This document shows positions 20,578 to 22,491 of a stretch of DNA of 22,491 bases, piece by piece (positions within the stretch are counted from its first letter, which is position 1; every line of letters starts with the position of its first letter). Origin of the DNA: Spirochaetaceae bacterium (GTDB lineage Bacteria > Spirochaetota > Spirochaetia > Treponematales > Rectinemataceae); contig JAEUJG010000273.1 in assembly GCA_016794765.1 (NCBI GenBank), forward strand, positions 1 to 22,491. The letters are read 5' to 3'. Under the pieces are notes generated by a model. The model saw nothing but the letters and a program-made list of their open reading frames with translations. It did not search any database and was not told the origin of the DNA. A program made the position numbers and the translations under genes.

Positions 20578-21330
20578 CTATTGGAAAAGGTGCCCCATTT
20601 TCTCCTTTTTCGTCGCAAGATAGGCCTCGTCGTGGGGATTGGGCGGAATCACCAGGGGGAGCCGACCGGTGATGACGATGCCTTCGGCCCTTAGCTTGTC
20701 GATCTTGTCGGGATTGTTGGTGAGGAGGGCGATGGATTCGATTCCGAGGAGCCTGAGCATCTTGGCGGCCACCTTGTAGTCGCGCGCCTCCTCGGGGAAG
20801 CCGAGGTAGCGATTGGCCTCGGCGGTATCGAGGCCGAGCTCTTGGAGGCGATAGGCCTTGATCTTGTTGAGGAGGCCGATGCCGCGGCCTTCCTGCTTGA
20901 GGTAGAGCACCGCTCCAGCGTCCAAGGCGCCGACGTGGCGGAGGGCGGCCTCGAGCTGGTTGCGGCAGTCGCAGCGGAGCGAACCGAGGACGTCGCCGGT
21001 GTGGCATTCGGAATGGACGCGCACCGGCAGGCCAGTGGCTCCCCTGACCTCGCCTCGGACCAGGGCGGTGTGCTCCTTGTCTTCCCGGGCGTCGTAGAAG
21101 CCGTAGAGTTCGAAGTCGCCGAAGCGCGTCGGCAGTTTCGCGTGGGCGACAAGCTCGACGCAAAAATCCTCGTCCTTGCAATAAGCGCCCTTGCCGCGGC
21201 AATAGCGCTCCTCGATCCGATAGTCGGGTTTGCCCGCGAGTTTGCTTTCAAGCTCGGCGCGATCCGCACAGTTCGCGCAATCGGCGGTAAGTGATTCCCT
21301 GTCAAGCATTTCCCTGTTGAGCTTTTCCAT
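20578..21330 (-). CDS. ribA: GTP cyclohydrolase II with Cys-rich N-terminal extension
   Basis: 250 residues; catalyses the first step of riboflavin synthesis, opening GTP to a diaminopyrimidine with formate and pyrophosphate release. From residue about 62 it follows E. coli RibA closely: AKLPTRFGDF, the zinc ligands C109, C120 and C122 in HSECHTGDVLGSLRCDC, Y143 and QEGRGIGLLNKIKAYRLQ, LLTNNPDKI, and the end TKKEKMGHLF. The first 60 residues are extra relative to the E. coli enzyme (196 residues) and contain five cysteines (C18, C21, C44, C51, C57). No RibB domain is fused and no other rib gene is in the window. The ATG at 21330 has AAAGGAA about 7 bases upstream; the frame extends further but that part lacks conserved sequence. 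Confidence 0.93.
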   Translation of the reverse strand: MEKLNREMLDRESLTADCANCADRAELESKLAGKPDYRIEERYCRGKGAYCKDEDFCVELVAHAKLPTRFGDFELYGFYDAREDKEHTALVRGEVRGATGLPVRVHSECHTGDVLGSLRCDCRNQLEAALRHVGALDAGAVLYLKQEGRGIGLLNKIKAYRLQELGLDTAEANRYLGFPEEARDYKVAAKMLRLLGIESIALLTNNPDKIDKLRAEGIVITGRLPLVIPPNPHDEAYLATKKEKMGHLFQ

Positions 21331-21356
21331 GGATGTTCCTTTTATGCTCCCCCTGT

Positions 21357-21364
21357 AATATACT
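21357..21364. promoter_or_regulatory. Overlapping divergent -10 elements between ribA and the hydrolase
   Basis: AATATACT reads TATATT on the minus strand (21357-21362, toward ribA) and TATACT on the plus strand (21359-21364, toward the hydrolase). Both are good -10 boxes, but neither has a convincing -35 box. If both work, the genes would compete for polymerase. No riboflavin (FMN) riboswitch could be recognised in 21331-21433. Confidence 0.35.
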
Positions 21365-21433
21365 GAGGCCCGCGACTCCGGGCCAGCGTCCGAGCTTGGG
21401 ATCGCGATCCAGCGCCATCCGCCGGGGGCCCAC

Positions 21434-22491
21434 GTGTCGTCTTTTCCCGCAATCGCCCTGCTTTTCCTTCCCCTGTGGCTGATCCTCGCCAATCTCGCCC
21501 TCGCCGGGATCCTGGCTTTGGTCGCCCATCGCGCCATGATCCGCATCAAGCGCCGCCGGGAGGATTCCATAGCCGAAATCCTCCTCGCCAAGGGAGAGAT
21601 CCGCGGCGAGTGGTTGGCCCGGTCCTGGATCGAGGCGAGGGTCCCCTCGCCGGGCAACTATGACATCGCGGTCCATGCCTTGCCGGGGAATCCCGGCGCC
21701 GACCCGGACGGGGGACGCCTCGTCCTATTCCATCACGGCGTTTCCTGGAACTGGACCGGCGTCCTCAAGTACATGGAGGCCTTCCTGCGGGCCGGCTGGA
21801 CGGTGGTCGCCTTCGATTCTCGGGGGCACGGCCGGAGCGGCGGCAAGGATCCCTCCTACGGCGTGTACGAAAAGGAAGACCTCAAGGCCGTCGCCGATTG
21901 GGCCCTCGGCCGCTTCCCCGCGGCGGGAGGCTTCGGCGCCTTCGGGCTCTCCCTCGGCGCCGCCGCCGTCCTCCAGTACGCTCCTCTCGATCCGCGCCTC
22001 GATTTCGTCGTCGCCGACTGTTCCTTTTCGAGCGCCTCGGCGGAACTCGACCATCGCCTCAGGCGGGGCTTCGTGCCCGCGTACCTCAGGCCCCTCGTCC
22101 TCCGCCTCATGGACCGGCTGTGCCGCCTCCTAGACGGATTTTCGCTGTACGAGGCGGATCCCTCCGCGGCGGCGCTGCGAACTTCCCTGCCCATCCTCTT
22201 CATCCACGGCCTCGAGGACGATTACGTGCCCTGGACGATGTCGGCGGAAATGGCAGTGGCTCGCCGGCGGGCCCTGCCCGGCGCGACCACGGAGCTGCTC
22301 CTCGTGCCGGGCGCGGCGCACGCCAAGTCCTTCAAGGCCGATCCCGCCGCCTACGAGGCGCGGCTCCTCGCCTTCGCGGCGGCCGCGCTGGCCCGGCGCG
22401 CGGAGCCGCGCCCGGAGCGGGGTACGGATTCGCGCGCGGAGCCGCGCCCGGAGCGGGGTACGGATTCGCGCGCGGAGCCGCGCCCGGAGCG
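21434..22491 (+). CDS. Membrane-anchored alpha/beta hydrolase (C-terminus cut by window edge)
   Basis: At least 352 residues, open at the right edge. A transmembrane helix (about 6-31) is followed by a basic stop-transfer, which would put the catalytic domain in the cytoplasm. The hydrolase core starts near 95: oxyanion region LFHHGVSWNW, AFDSRGHGRSGG (126-137), nucleophile S173 in GLSLG, acid D262/D263 in HGLEDDYVP, and H296 in PGAAHAKSF. It resembles serine aminopeptidase/lysophospholipase-like hydrolases, but no substrate can be named. In-frame TAA at 21356 limits the 5' end; GTG at 21434 is the first good start and keeps the membrane helix. From about residue 323 the sequence becomes a 12-residue Arg/Glu/Pro-rich repeat. 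Divergent from ribA. Confidence 0.8.
   Translation, partial: MSSFPAIALLFLPLWLILANLALAGILALVAHRAMIRIKRRREDSIAEILLAKGEIRGEWLARSWIEARVPSPGNYDIAVHALPGNPGADPDGGRLVLFHHGVSWNWTGVLKYMEAFLRAGWTVVAFDSRGHGRSGGKDPSYGVYEKEDLKAVADWALGRFPAAGGFGAFGLSLGAAAVLQYAPLDPRLDFVVADCSFSSASAELDHRLRRGFVPAYLRPLVLRLMDRLCRLLDGFSLYEADPSAAALRTSLPILFIHGLEDDYVPWTMSAEMAVARRRALPGATTELLLVPGAAHAKSFKADPAAYEARLLAFAAAALARRAEPRPERGTDSRAEPRPERGTDSRAEPRPE
22401..22491 (+). repeat. Perfect 36-bp tandem repeat at the hydrolase C-terminus
   Basis: Copies at 22401-22436 and 22437-22472 are identical, and a third begins at 22473 and is cut by the window edge after 19 bases. Unit length is 12 codons, so each copy encodes RAEPRPERGTDS in phase. 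There are no spacers between the copies. Confidence 0.93.

Noticed and set aside
19771..20694. Plus-strand frame across cheY
   Set aside because: Antisense to cheY, which has all receiver residues; no convincing motif on the plus strand.
21331..21433. FMN riboswitch upstream of ribA
   Set aside because: The intergenic region is about 100 bases and the conserved RFN-element blocks were not found by eye.
21331..21657. N-terminal extension of ribA
   Set aside because: It overlaps the divergent hydrolase gene and shows no conserved sequence; the ATG at 21330 has a good ribosome binding site.
21660..22133. Plus-strand frame inside the hydrolase gene
   Set aside because: Ser/Pro/Arg-rich shadow; the neighbouring frame carries the full hydrolase catalytic set.
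22401..22491. Possible CRISPR array (36-bp repeats)
   Set aside because: Copies are directly adjacent with no spacers and are in phase with the hydrolase reading frame; no cas gene is nearby.

Overview
The window is GC-rich bacterial chromosomal DNA with strong G/C preference at third codon positions, which also creates very long false open frames opposite the real genes. Several proteins look spirochaetal, most like the Treponema/Spirochaetaceae lineage. The main signs are a CheY with a roughly 24-residue N-terminal extension, an SMC of only 993 residues, the run rplM-rpsI-recX, an HTH-EIIA fusion regulator, and a cyclase with 2TM membrane modules. This placement is inferred from remembered family resemblance, not from a search. 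No rRNA, tRNA, insertion sequence, phage gene or CRISPR array was seen. No gene-free gap exceeds about 180 bases.

Layout. (1) 1-3996, minus strand: an RNase II-family exonuclease, then a class III adenylate cyclase with C-terminal membrane modules that runs off the left edge. (2) 4174-6741, plus strand: a small membrane protein; the ribosomal protein genes rplM and rpsI followed by recX; then a DNA-binding protein fused to a PTS EIIA domain, ending in a strong hairpin. (3) 6833-12785, plus strand: five genes behind one promoter, joined by short overlaps. They encode a NMT1/SsuA-type solute-binding lipoprotein, a membrane histidine kinase, a STAS anti-anti-sigma protein, a soluble GAF-like/PAS histidine kinase, and a receiver-PP2C phosphatase. 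(4) 12933-18080, plus strand: an SMC-like protein with no recognisable hinge, a one-pass membrane protein, and an Ala/Pro-rich lipoprotein with a C-terminal TPR-like domain. (5) 18250-19431, plus strand: an exported TPR protein with a decayed zinc-peptidase motif, closed by a rho-independent terminator. (6) 19501-21330, minus strand: a PQ-loop-like membrane protein, cheY and ribA. (7) 21434 to the right edge, plus strand: a membrane-anchored alpha/beta hydrolase whose C-terminus enters a perfect 36-bp tandem repeat at the window end.

The best candidate for an undescribed system is region 3. Its gene content fits a pathway in which a periplasmic solute-binding protein feeds two histidine kinases, these phosphorylate one receiver-phosphatase, and the phosphatase controls a Ser-phosphorylated STAS switch. 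No transporter permease or ATPase is present, so the binding protein may be a sensor and not a transporter part. No RsbW-type kinase/anti-sigma is present, so the target must be encoded elsewhere or the circuit is wired differently. The second notable point is the SMC without a hinge, linked closely to two envelope proteins. All functional statements are homology inferences made by eye.
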